From: Carallia brachiata
Lineage: Eukaryota > Streptophyta > Magnoliopsida > Malpighiales > Rhizophoraceae
Length of the DNA stretch: 64,000 bases
Assembly: GCA_021464245.1 (NCBI GenBank)
Contig: JADCRB010000002.1
Span: 6,142,842 to 6,206,841, forward strand
Direction of reading: 5' to 3'
The position numbers were made by a program, and so were the translations under genes. The notes beneath the pieces were generated by a model. The model saw nothing but the letters and a program-made list of their open reading frames with translations, had not been told where the DNA came from and did no database searches. Shown one piece after another: positions 33,100 to 43,860 of the stretch. Numbering within the stretch: the stretch's first letter is position 1; every line of letters starts with the position of its first letter.

Positions 33100-33613
33100 C
33101 TACCAATGGGAAAAATCAACCTTGCATCTTTTTGGTCCGCCAAGCATGGTCCAAGCAATTTTTTCAGCTGAAAATCCAATGCTAATATTTCCACATGTTG
33201 CAGTCATATAAGCTTGTTCGGCAGCTATAGTAGTCCGGAGCTCCACATTGAGAGATTCCACGATTCCATTCCCAATCTCAGCGGCAATGGCATTCGCAGC
33301 GGATTCCGAGACTTTACGCGTCGAGACGGCACTGCTTGCATCCAATAAACTCCAGTCGTCATAGCCTTAAAATGGCGGACCATTGCCCTGTGAAAGAAAC
33401 TCTGCGTCGTGGTATAATTTTAACTCAACGTGGTCGTTGTAAAAACCACGCCAAATCTTCACATGCCCAAGTTGCGGAGTTGCCTGTGGCCATGGGTTGA
33501 GTATTGTCACCGGAGGAGCGCCGATTTTCCCTTCGCACCGCAGGGACCGAACAACTGGAAGGGGTAATGTCGATGGTGTGGCCATGGTCAGCCTGTACCA
33601 TAGGTACACCCAT
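33100..33613 (-). pseudogene. LEA_2 / NHL-like membrane protein, block II copy, broken
   Basis: ATG at 33613 gives MGVPMVQADHGHTIDITPSS, then RENRRSSGDNTQ. A deletion then removes the whole membrane segment kept in the block I copy and shifts the frame. The outer domain continues in the new frame as VKIWRGFYNDHVELKLYHDA and EFLSQGNGPPF, meets an in-frame TAA at 33367-33369, then reads on as SLLDASSAVSTRKVSESAAN and the end GFSAEKIAWTMLGGPKRCKV to the stop at 33100-33102. Together the two copies cover the full family layout, but neither alone could make a membrane-anchored protein. Confidence 0.7.
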
Positions 33614-33790
33614 CACACAGGCTGGGGCAAGTCTACCAGCATTATCCACTGTTGAAGTTGAAGAATACAACTTCTTAATGAAAAGATACTTTTGAGCTTG
33701 CTTGAAAGATTTGAGAGCAAAACAGGCTGAATTAATCGATTCAGTACCTCTAGATGTGGTTTTTATAGTGTATATATACATATGCACATA

Positions 33791-34918
33791 GTTTAGTCCG
33801 AAGATCATGGTTCAATGAACTTCTTAATGAACATATACAGGGGAGGAATAGATCTAAACAAATGATATATGAAAATAATAAAACTAGTAAGAAAAGAAAG
33901 GGGGGAAAAGAAAAGAAAGGGGGAAAGGAATAAAATACTATAAACATAGACGTTAAAAGAAAACAAGAAACAGATTGACACAAAAGAACATAGATCTAAA
34001 GTACTGGCGTTATTTCACCTGAATTAGATATCGATCTCATAAGAGATTCTCAGAATCCTTATGGTTTCGGTTTCCAGCCTATATACCTTAGAACATATAT
34101 AAAATAAAGACAAAATATTAGAATGATAACAATAAACAGTAAATAAACACAGAAATAAGAACAGAAAAGAGCATCCAACTCGGGAGTCAAAGCATACCAC
34201 ATCTAGTGCTTTAAAGTAAAATATAAATATAAACAAAGTTTATATATATATATATGAGTAAGCTTACGTGGATCCGGTAAAATGTCCCGGGTTTTGTTCT
34301 GGAATAAACCGCGCCTGTTATTTTTTAAACCGAACTGATATTTTTAAAACGTAAAAATAACAAATATTGTAAAAGTATCAGTTTTGGTTAAAAAAAAAAA
34401 GTTATGGTTCCATTCGAGACAAAAATCGGCACACTAAATACTGAACTATATACATTTTTCTATATATATATATATATATATATATATTAGTCGGAAGAGG
34501 AGTTGGAATAGGGAAAGATCTTAGTGCAAATCGGAGAGTCCTGTGTGCAATTTGGTTTGGAATTCCAATTCCTCTGGCCCAGCCTTATTACGCCACAATT
34601 AGTGACTTCCTATTCAATCTGAAATATGTTTGTACTTTTTTTTCTTATTGTCAAAAAAAAAAAGTTGGTACTTTTTAATTTGCCCTGGTAGGAAGATCAT
34701 ATTATAATTGGATTCCTTAACAAGTTTGACTACTTTTTTAAAGACAAGTACATGTTTAAAAATTTTTGTTTAAAAATTTTTGTCTGATTTTCTATCTAAT
34801 GTTAAAGAGAAAGAAATATTTATTTTTTTTTAATCTCATTAATAAAATGTGATATATTATTATTTTATTTTATTATTAAATAAAATATTAATATAATTTA
34901 AAAAATTAAAAATTCGTT
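33791..34918. other. Spacer with microsatellite, no gene
   Basis: A (TA)n run lies at 34461-34488 and a purine-rich gggaaaagaaaag stretch at about 33900. No coding or RNA gene is seen. Confidence 0.5.
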
Positions 34919-35040
34919 GCAGTTTAACTCAATGCAAAAATCTCGAGATGCCCTACTTCCTGTTTCCTTTTTTTTCAACGCAGTTTAACTCAATGCAAAA
35001 ATCTCGAGATGCCCTACTTCCTGTTTCCTTTTTTTTCAAC
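34919..35040. repeat. Perfect 61-bp tandem duplication
   Basis: The unit starting gcagtttaactcaatgcaaa occurs at 34919-34979 and 34980-35040 without a difference that I can see. Identity implies recent origin or an assembly duplication. Confidence 0.9.
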
Positions 35041-35462
35041 GCCTCAAACTTTGCTGGATACGAATTGGCGCGACACCTGATTTCATACACGAATTCCTCG
35101 CAAGCCTTGCCTTGCTTGGTCTTATCTCAAAACAAATATCTAATCCCACTCGGCTTTTAAATTCTCCGTACTCATCTTTCCTACGTAATTCCAAAAAAAA
35201 AAAAAACTATGAAACAGGTTCCTTCCATAATGCGCAGTATTTTTGCCGTCGTCAACAGCGAGATCAATGTCGTAGCTTGCAGTAAATTGTGAATTTGAGA
35301 GGCTCATGTCCAGTCAGAAAAGTCTGGCTCATCTGAATTCACTTGCAAACTTATAGGGGCAGGTTAGCGCCGGTGTTCAAAATTGAACTTTCTCGAATTC
35401 TCACGAAACAAGAGATCTAATTCTAATGTACAAAAAAAATAATAGAATAAAATTAAAAAAAT

Positions 35463-35974
35463 GACTAAAATTTTAAATTGGTGTTTAGGTTTGGGTTAAT
35501 ATTTAATTATAAATACAATATTTTCTTTTTGTAAAATCGGTGTTCCACTTATTTATTGTAAAATAATTCGGTACTGTTCTATTATATAACTGTTAAATTT
35601 ACTGAAATATACATTATCTACTTGTCATGTCATTATATCACTTTCTTGTAGTATGTCATATCATTAAAAATATGACAATGTGACATTTTTTATTATATTT
35701 ATTTTTTTATTAACTTTTCTATTTAATTCTAAAATTAGGAAAAATATTACACTATCAATTATCATATTTTTAAGAGGTAAATTATCATATTTTTAAGACG
35801 TAGTTTCATGGCGTAATAAATAGTGTATATCTTAATAAATTTAACAATCAGATAATAGAAAAATACTAAATTATTCTACAACGAAAATATGATGATACTG
35901 ATTTTATAAAAATAAAATGTTATGCTATAATTAATATTGACCCAAATATTAGACAATAATTTAAGATTTTAGCC
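35463..35974. mobile_element. Foldback MITE, second copy of the 1262-1767 family
   Basis: Left end gactaaaattttaaattggt, right end ttaagattttagcc; the arms are mutually inverted. It shares interior words with the 1.3-kb copy (aataattcggtactgttct against aataattcagtacttttct). The 512-bp length agrees with the other copy (506 bp). Flanks are A-rich, so the target duplication is ambiguous. Confidence 0.75.
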
Positions 35975-35986
35975 AAAAGAAAAAGT

Positions 35987-36052
35987 ACTATTAGAAACCA
36001 CATAACTCAAATAGATTTTACTATTAGAAACCACATAACTCAAATAGATTTT
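35987..36052. repeat. 33-bp tandem duplication
   Basis: The unit starting actattagaaaccacataac is present twice in tandem (35987 and 36020), directly after the foldback MITE. Confidence 0.85.
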
Positions 36053-36220
36053 ACTAACACCAGTGACCTTTTACCTTTACCTTTTTCTTGACAATCCCCA
36101 CACATATCATGTGTTAATTGATTATCAAAAAATATTAAAATTAAATGTATTATAAATTTGTTATTGTGAAATATTAATTTCTTAATTTTTTATAAATAAT
36201 TATAAAAGAAAAAGTAAAAA

Positions 36221-36451
36221 TTAAGAGCGAGCAACAAACCCCATAGCAAATTTTGTACCCTGACATTTGGCCCGGTGCCTCAGCTTCCAGGGGATGGGGC
36301 CAATGTAGATTCTCGGCTGGGGATTGAAAAACAGAAGTGGAGGACCATTGCTGTTTGTATCTAACAGTTCTAAGACAAGGGGACAAAACTTAATGCTGGC
36401 TCTACGTTTATGGTTATTGAAAACCGCTGAACTTAAAACAGAAACTGACAT
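36221..36451 (-). other. Possible unrecognised coding piece
   Basis: A minus-strand frame richer in GC than its surroundings reads RASIKFCPLVLELLDTNSNG, then IYIGPIPWKLRHRAKCQGTK, and ends GFVARS at a TAA. The composition and lack of internal stops are suggestive, but I do not recognise a family and no partner exon is evident. It lies about 1.3 kb beyond the NEK6 stop codon, so it could also be an unrelated pseudogene scrap. Confidence 0.2.
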
Positions 36452-36600
36452 GGCTCAATGCATTAGCCATCGCCGGAAGGATTTGCAAATTGCAATCTGC
36501 ATCAGAATGGCCTCTTGGCCGTATTTTAATTGGTACAATGAATTGAAGTTATACTGTTACGTGAGACGGCTACGTCAAATGGCTCCAAGGGGGTGCTGAC

Positions 36601-37758
36601 CATATCAACATTGTATAAAATGTCAGGCTGCAAACAACAGGAAAATGAAATGCAGAAAACATACCAATGAGTTATAGCTCAGCCGTACTAAAGTCGTCTC
36701 CAGTGTTGAAGGTTTTGAACCCCAGTCCCAAAAGGAAATGAGAGTTGAGCCGCCAGGAATTATCATTTACCAGATGGTTAACTGTGTATCAATAGAAATC
36801 AAGCTTATCTTTGAACCCCAAGAAAAAAGAGAGAAATCACCGTATCAAATATCAGGTCAGTGTTACTGCACACAGAACATAACCAGATATGCAGCAAATC
36901 CCTCATTGTGACCATCCACCATTATATATTAAAGCCTGCATATTCGGACAAATCATAATGTTTCTTCCTGACAAGTGTAGCCTCCATCTAACCCACCTAG
37001 AGATGTAAAGTAAGGTAAACAAAAGAACAACGAAAGGAGAATAGGCAAAGAAATTCTCAAACAATTCTGGATCCAGCTATTCCACAATCATTTGACAAAG
37101 TTGTGAAACTGCTAAAATTTCCACCCTGCAATTCACCAGTATGAACTCTGCATCATCCTTCATCACTCAGAAGTAAACCACAGTTCAATTTTATTAATTC
37201 AATCAATCTGTCGAGGGCCTAATACAGCGCCAAAGGCATCTCAGGAATCAAAACAGAGAACAACAAATTTGAGTCCTACAAAATGGAAAAAGAACAAATT
37301 TTCACATCTCACTGTTTGGGGTTATAACCCCTAGCATGTATCACGTACAAAGCATAATAGATAAACTGCACGTTACATGTGTCCAACTTCAGAATTCAAA
37401 TACAAAATACCCACTCTCAAAATTTGAAGATTCTGAATTTGAACAGCAAAGAAGAACTATGACAAAGCTCAAAAAAAAAAAAAGCACGGTAACTTATGTT
37501 TCTACCGTCACTGCATGTCCATATATTTGAGTAGGAGACAAATGTAATTTTCTATGGTCACTATGTACAACAGCAAAATGCATCAAAGAAAAAAAAAAAA
37601 AAAAAAAAAACTAGAGCGAGAAAAAGACAAAGGCCTCTTTTTCCTATGAGAAAATTCAATAGAGCTTGAATGTCCAAAAATATGAAATAGGGTCTAATAT
37701 TGCTAGACCAATAAAAACACAAATAGGACCGCATCACACTTACCAAGGATGTCATGGT
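36601..37758 (-). other. 3-prime flank / presumed 3-prime UTR of the NEK6-like gene
   Basis: No independent gene is seen. The base composition is closer to the gene than to the AT-rich spacers. The transcript end cannot be fixed by eye. A 23-base A run is present near 37587-37610. Confidence 0.35.
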
Positions 37759-40700
37759 TCAGGAGCACCTTCCACTGTCCTCAATCATCATTCCTTTAAG
37801 ACTCTTTGCTAACCAGATAGCTGTCTCCCTTGGGGAGACCTTATCTTTACCAAAAGGCTTTAAAACAACCGCAAGCTCTTCCAATCTATTTTGTTGAAGC
37901 AAGTCAGCAGACAACTCTAGAAGCCCTTCAAGTGCTTCTGCTCTCTGCCTGAATGACTTGACATCCAACGTTTCCTTTGCCTGAGGTTCCTCTTCCCCAT
38001 GAGGGGAGCTGGCTTTTGTTGACTCAAACATGGCAGATATTGGAACTGGATGATTCAGGTTTCTTGTATCAATTTCGTTTGTGCTATGATTTGAAGTACT
38101 TGACTTCAAAATTGTAGGTTCAGAGCAACTTGGCAATTTAAAATTTGATGGTGGCATCATGGTTCTTGCCTCCAATTCGTCCCTTACTACATTTAACAGC
38201 TTTCCGACATCCACATTTTGTACTCCCATCTCCACGGTTTCCAGAACTGGCTGCTCACTCCCAACACGAAAGCTACTGTGCCGAATGACATGTATGACAT
38301 CATCAAATGCAGGAGGAAGGTGGGCAGCAGCAGGCTTTTCAAGGATTGGATTTTGCGATATAGCTCCTTTCTCTGAGTGCAAATTGCTTTCAGTAGTTAA
38401 CAAGGAGGCAGTGGAAGGAGCAGTTTCTGAAACTGACAACAGAAGTTCTCTTACAGTGAACTTGTCATCACCACAAGATGCAGAAATAGGATTTGATTGG
38501 GCAACCGTACTGGGAGTACAGATTATGCTTACAGTGGCATCATCTTCATGAATAGGCAATGTGCCAGGACTTGGGGCAAATACATCAAGGTGTGCACTTA
38601 ATTTCTCTTGCCCATTACTGGTCTTGGTACTGTTTTCAAGATCTAAGGCAATTTCTGATGTTTCAACAGAGAAATAGTCAGAACTACTAGAACAGCCACG
38701 GTTTTGCAGAGACAAATTATGAAACATCTCAGGATCTGATAAGGACGGCGAACGGCTGGGTGGATGTGATTCTGCAATTTCACCACAGGTCACTGTCTCA
38801 CAACTAGGGACAGATTGTTCTGCCATATCAACAAATGGAGTTGCTGCATCATCAGAAAGCTCAAATGCCTGAATCGACAACGAAGATGAGATAGAGTTAC
38901 TGCTCTCTGACTTCATTATTTTGGATTCTCTATGTAGGGGCTTCTTAGACACTTGCACGACCTCCTTGGGGCAATGTGCAGGTTGCCCATTAGCCATTTG
39001 ATTAGGGGTATTACCAGGCTCAGTTGGAGTTAGCTTCATGTTGTTAGTAGTACCATTTGGAAGATCAGTCCCAACTTGCCTTGACCGTCCAGGAAATGGA
39101 GATCGTCTCACAAGATTGGAAGGAGGAGTTCTTTGCCTTGGCTTTGCAGGAAGCCAGTCCTCAGGAGGTTTTATTGGACCAGATGGAGGAATTCCATCAT
39201 GTCTCAGTTTAGCCTTAGGCAAGGAGTCAATTACAGGTAACTGTAGACAAATATTTTGGACAATAAGTCATTGTTTTGATATGTGTGGCCGAGAAACATA
39301 ATGATTAAATTGTACCTGGTGTTTCAAAGGAGGTGATCCTTGAACCCTCTTCACAGAATCAGATGCCAGCTTTGCCGGTGCAAGAGGTGGTGTATCAGAA
39401 TTAGACCTCAGTGCAGGTGCAGGGCCGTCTGGGACTTTGGGAGGGGCTTCCCCATTATTTCTTTGAGTTTGTATGCTTCCAGCCTTCATACGACTGCCCC
39501 TCATTGGGGAACCATTTTCTCTACCTTTTCCTTCTTTTAGGGCCATCATAATACTTTTAATAGTCTTGGGTTGCTTTGATTTAACCTGAGTCCCATGTTC
39601 ATCATGACAACGCTTTACCACTTTTTGTTCATCATCACATTTGACAGTGCAAATATTGGGGCTGTTTTCTTCTTCGCTTGGAGTGGGCTGTTCAGTGCCA
39701 TCTTCATCATCCATGGAAGCCAGATTTGTGTCGGTAGCTTTGTTCTCGCAATTTGAAACCATTGTTGGAATGTTTCTGTCACTTGAAAGAAAAATATCTT
39801 TATCACTGCTAGAGCTATTACTGTTCTGACTTTCAGCCATGTTTTTCCTAGAATCACGACCAATGGAAACAGGCTTCACAGGAGAATAGGCTGTTGGAGG
39901 ATTGAAGGCAGGACGGTACTGATCAACATAAGGCTGCAAGTAAGGGTGCTTCAAAATCTCGGACGCCTGTCAAACAAAAATCTAGACTACTATAATTTAA
40001 GTCCTGTGATAAAGAATTCCCAAAGTTGCAGAGCTGCTAGGAGAAATGCTTACACTTGGCCGATGCTCAGGATTCTTCCTTAACATGCCTTTAATGAGCG
40101 TTTTCCTGTGTAAAGAGGCATTAGATATCAATGCTATAAAGATAATTGGTGTCAGATCATTGTTGACATTTAAGATTAAACAGAACGATAAATGGAACAG
40201 AAAATGCTGTCAATGTGGTAAATATCCAATTTCTTGGGATAAGGCGGCTGAATCACTACTTTAAATAGAAGACAAAATTTCTCAGGAACTGTGTAAGCTT
40301 TTGGTGGTCATCAAGTGATTAGTCTATCTCTGTTAATGATGAACGAAGGATGGAGAAGACGGAAAACTGTGAGAGGAAGGAAAAGAATGGTCTTTTCTTC
40401 CGTTTAGCATACTCCCCCCGTTTTAGCAATATTCTCGTCCATGAGGCAGAGCCTATAACACCTGCTTAAAGACATGGGCAACCTATTATCTGCTCTGAAA
40501 CCAAATATATTAGATGTTTCTAGCAACATCCAACAATCTGGATCCCACTACATGTGCTTGGTTGGTCTCACTAACATAATCAAGAACTAGAAAAAACCAA
40601 TAAAGATTGTTTTTTTGAAACCCAGCGTGTAAACCATCTATAATGCTCATCTAGCGTTAAAAAATAAAACCCAAAAGATCACATGAGAAAATCAACAAAG

Positions 40701-43681
40701 ACATTTATAATCTTAGCTTGTCACAACCACTGCATATTTCAAGCTTTGCAGATCTATGAGAAAATTTACAGGCAATGGTTGTTCAGTCACCTAAACATAA
40801 AGAAGTGTTTGATGAGGGTGTATGGCATTAATCAAAACATAAGGACAAGAAAACCACACATGGAGACTTACAAAGATGGAGAATAGCAAGAAGGCAAAGG
40901 GCCAATGGATGAGCGGTTTATCTTGCTTATCAACCCTGCCATATCCTGTATCCATGCATAAAAAGAAATTAGTAATTGAAGAGGTGTTGAAAAGCTACTA
41001 TGATCAAGGATAGAAGAAAGAAAGCATCAAAACCTCTACAAGATTCTGTAAAACACCTCAAAAGGAGTCAACATATATTATCAATTGCTGTTTAACAAAA
41101 AAGTCGTGAACGAAGAAGTTTCTGCCATTTTCACATTATTCCATGATGTAGAACACCAGAAATGAAAGACGGAATAGCATATGCAGGTCATCATTATGAT
41201 TGGAAATGCTTGATAATTTCCAGTAATAGTTGATCCCCATCAGCCACTGATCAAAATGAATGTCACTAGCATAAAGATGCAGTTTAATCAAATGAATCAA
41301 CAATAAAGAAACAATTGACCCTTATGTTCCTACTTCTTGACTTGCTATCAAAAGTATGTGTAAACGTTAATTATAATAGGTTACTAGGGTAACGGACATT
41401 ACAAAATGTTTACTCCAACATTAAACAGAATATTCTTAAACTAATTGTCAGGAATGATAAGGAGAGCTTCAAGAGAATGATTTAACATACAAAAGCTTTG
41501 AAAGCAGGGCGATGAGCAGCCATCTCATACATACAGCAACCTGACAACAAGAAACCGGCTTAGCCAAGCCAAGCGACAGATTAAATCAACAAAGACATCA
41601 TCTAGGTTACCTAAGGACCAAATATCTGATTTAAAACCATAGGGAATATCTGCAAGTAGTTCAGGGCACATATAATTAGGCGTTCCAACTACCTGCACAA
41701 CCAAGTATGACCAGCTATTAGTTTCATGAGCAAAACCAAATAAATACCCTTTTTCTTACACTTGGATAGTATTTTTCGAAACTCTATACCCTTTTTCCTA
41801 CATTTGGATAGTTTGTTTTGTAACTACTACCGGCGGCAACAAGAAACATAATAAATAAACATCTTAGTAGGTTTCATTCTTGTGTTTGTCAGACATTTAT
41901 ACCTATTTGTTATAAGTTGACTTTGTTTCCATATATTAAGTTAATAATTAACAGTTAACAGGTGTCCAAATTCCAAATGTTAATAATCACGCGATTTGGA
42001 AGACCTTCTTGTACAGTAAGTTTAAAAGAAACAACCATAAATTGGGAAACTAATTTAATAATTCTAACCTCTGACCAAATAGCAAAATTACTAACATTGA
42101 TAGTGTCTTTGCTCAGCCAAACAGAGCTATTAATTACAAACAATGCAAAATAACCTCAACGAGTATAAATCTCGATCAAAGTAGACTCTGAGAAATTTTG
42201 AGAAAACCTAAACATGATGTACAGTCAGCATGGACAAATACAATGCCACCTTCACGTCTGAACAAGGAGGTTGCATCATAATAAGATCATTGTAACTATT
42301 ATACACCTCTGTACTGCTTTAGTTTTAAGCAAGAGAGGGGAATAGAAAACAGGAGACAATAAAAACACAAACAAAGAGATGGGGGGGCAGGGAGGGATAC
42401 GTACTGAGGAAGCCAAGTCATCTGCTTTTAGAGTTTTAGCAAGCCCAAAATCCCCTAACGCAACCAAGATTTAAAAGATAAGAGGAGACAGCATAGAAAC
42501 CAAGAGAACTACATGAAAATTAAATTTGAATAATAAGTTAGCTACCATAAAGGGGAACTCACCAAGGCGAACATCCTGCTCTTTGGTAAGAAAGATGTTT
42601 GAACACTAAAGAAAGTGCACGACATGGTTAGTCAATAAAATCTCCAATTAGAGTAATCCAAAATCAGAGGCTTAGAACTAACGTAATACTTATTCTCGTA
42701 CTTTTAGATCCCGATGCAGAACAAAATTGGCATGCAGATATTCAACAGCCAACAGTAGTTGCGCGAACCACTTGCAGAGCTTCTGCATAATTTTTTAAAT
42801 AGTCATACATAATACATCAAGCTAACGACCAAAATTAAAATTCAACCAAAGGCATTGTGCTGCAACAAACAGGAAACATGTGCGATTGAGCTCACCTCTT
42901 CGGGGAAATAGACACCGTTTGATTTTTTCATCAACTCAGCCCTATTCACATATTGTAAAGGAAAAAAAAAAAGTGTGAATAACTTTCTTCAACTACCCAA
43001 CAAAATTAAGATGAAAATTACCAAGTTATCAGGAAACTCACATATCTCCACCTTCACAGTATCCAGTGACAATGCAAACATAGCAACCCTTCAAAAATTT
43101 TTAAGGAGAACAAAAAAAAACAAAATAAGAAATTTTTTTTGTTTTTTTTGTTTTTTTTTTTTTTTGCCTAAAACAACATTCTAACTGAATAAGCTTTTCC
43201 CCTTAGAAAAATAAAGGAAGATAACTTACTTTTTCAACCCAAGCTTCTTTAAATTCTACAATGTACGGATGCTGAATACGCGCGATAAGAGCCATCTACA
43301 TTGACAAAAAAATAATCATAATAATCCACAATTTCTTCCATTAATTATCATCCAAACTCAGATACCAGCACAAAAATTCAAAAAAAAAAAAAAAAAGAAA
43401 AAAAAAAAGCAGAATGCGAGAAGTACTTCTTGATGAGCAGATCTCCGGCAGCGCTCCGTTTGCCGTGCGAGGCGGATCTTCTTCAACACATACCTAACAA
43501 AAAATCCAACAAAATTAAACTAAAATAAACAAAAATGCAAATGCAATTTTATTTGATGCGAAGAAGAAGATATATGGACTGACTTCTTCTTCTCCGCCTT
43601 GTGGTGGACGAGAATGGCGGCACCGAAAGCTCCCCGTCCGATCTGCTCCATGATCTCGTACTGATCCATCCTCGACTCCAT
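37759..43681 (-). CDS. NEK6: NIMA-related serine/threonine kinase, NEK6 class, 14 coding exons
   Basis: Coding exons: 43681-43584, 43493-43427, 43295-43230, 43088-43042, 42941-42896, 42782-42702, 42605-42563, 42454-42405, 41692-41611, 41540-41491, 40945-40872, 40105-40054, 39966-39316, 39240-37759. All 13 introns are GT-AG and phases agree, giving 962 residues, close to Arabidopsis NEK6 as I recall it (about 950). Kinase parts: GRGAFG loop 15-20, ATP-binding Lys37, Glu55, HRDLK 131-135, DFG 151-153, CPE 175-177, end near 263. A long Ser-rich tail follows, then the plant NEK C-terminal motif ([18 protein letters not shown], about 900-917). Arabidopsis NEK6 acts on cortical microtubules in epidermal cell growth with ARK kinesins. 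MESRMDQYE is the chosen start; Met5 is an alternative. No lesion is seen. Confidence 0.95.
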
Positions 43682-43860
43682 TCCTCCCTCTCCTGTGCTT
43701 GCTGACACTTCCAAAGACTCCACCAATTGAAATGAAACAGAAGATCTGGTTGAAAATTTGATTCAATTGCAATCCATTCCAATCTTCTTCTTCCTCCTCC
43801 TCCTCCTCCTACTCTTCTTACTCTTACTACTACAATTCCTCATGGATGGATCCACTTACT
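43682..43860 (-). promoter_or_regulatory. NEK6 5-prime UTR region with GGA repeat and short uORF
   Basis: On the coding strand the leader is purine-rich with about five GGA triplets (plus-strand CCT run near 43793-43810). An ATG at 43777 opens a four-codon upstream ORF (MDCN, TGA 43765-43763), 82 bases before the main ATG. If included in the transcript it could lower translation. Transcription start is not determinable by eye. Confidence 0.4.

Larger units (their letters stand above)
28775..33790. repeat. Duplicated block II (paralogue of block I)
   Basis: Collinear with 2405-4718 and 12235-15560. Along the block lie an intergenic region, the defensin-like copy II, the uninterrupted equivalent of the LINE target site (gagatttagaggcatact at about 30979), a palindromic MITE and the LEA_2 copy II. 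It lacks the 7.5 kb LINE/gypsy insertion and the hAT MITE of block I. It has its own MITE (29272-29432) and an extra segment near 29600-29700. Confidence 0.8.

Noticed and set aside
33425..33808. Longer minus-strand frame starting upstream of the LEA_2 copy II ATG
   Set aside because: The extra N-terminus runs through the leader with no family resemblance; the conserved start in both blocks is the MGVP methionine.
36671..36735. tRNA-like text (tatagctcag ... ggttttgaacccc) that loosely resembles A and B boxes
   Set aside because: The B box is imperfect, no acceptor or anticodon stem can be paired, and length does not fit; at most a decayed tRNA-derived SINE head, too weak to annotate.
38159..38551. 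Long plus-strand open frame of 130 codons
   Set aside because: It is the antisense shadow of NEK6 exon 14; its text has no family character.
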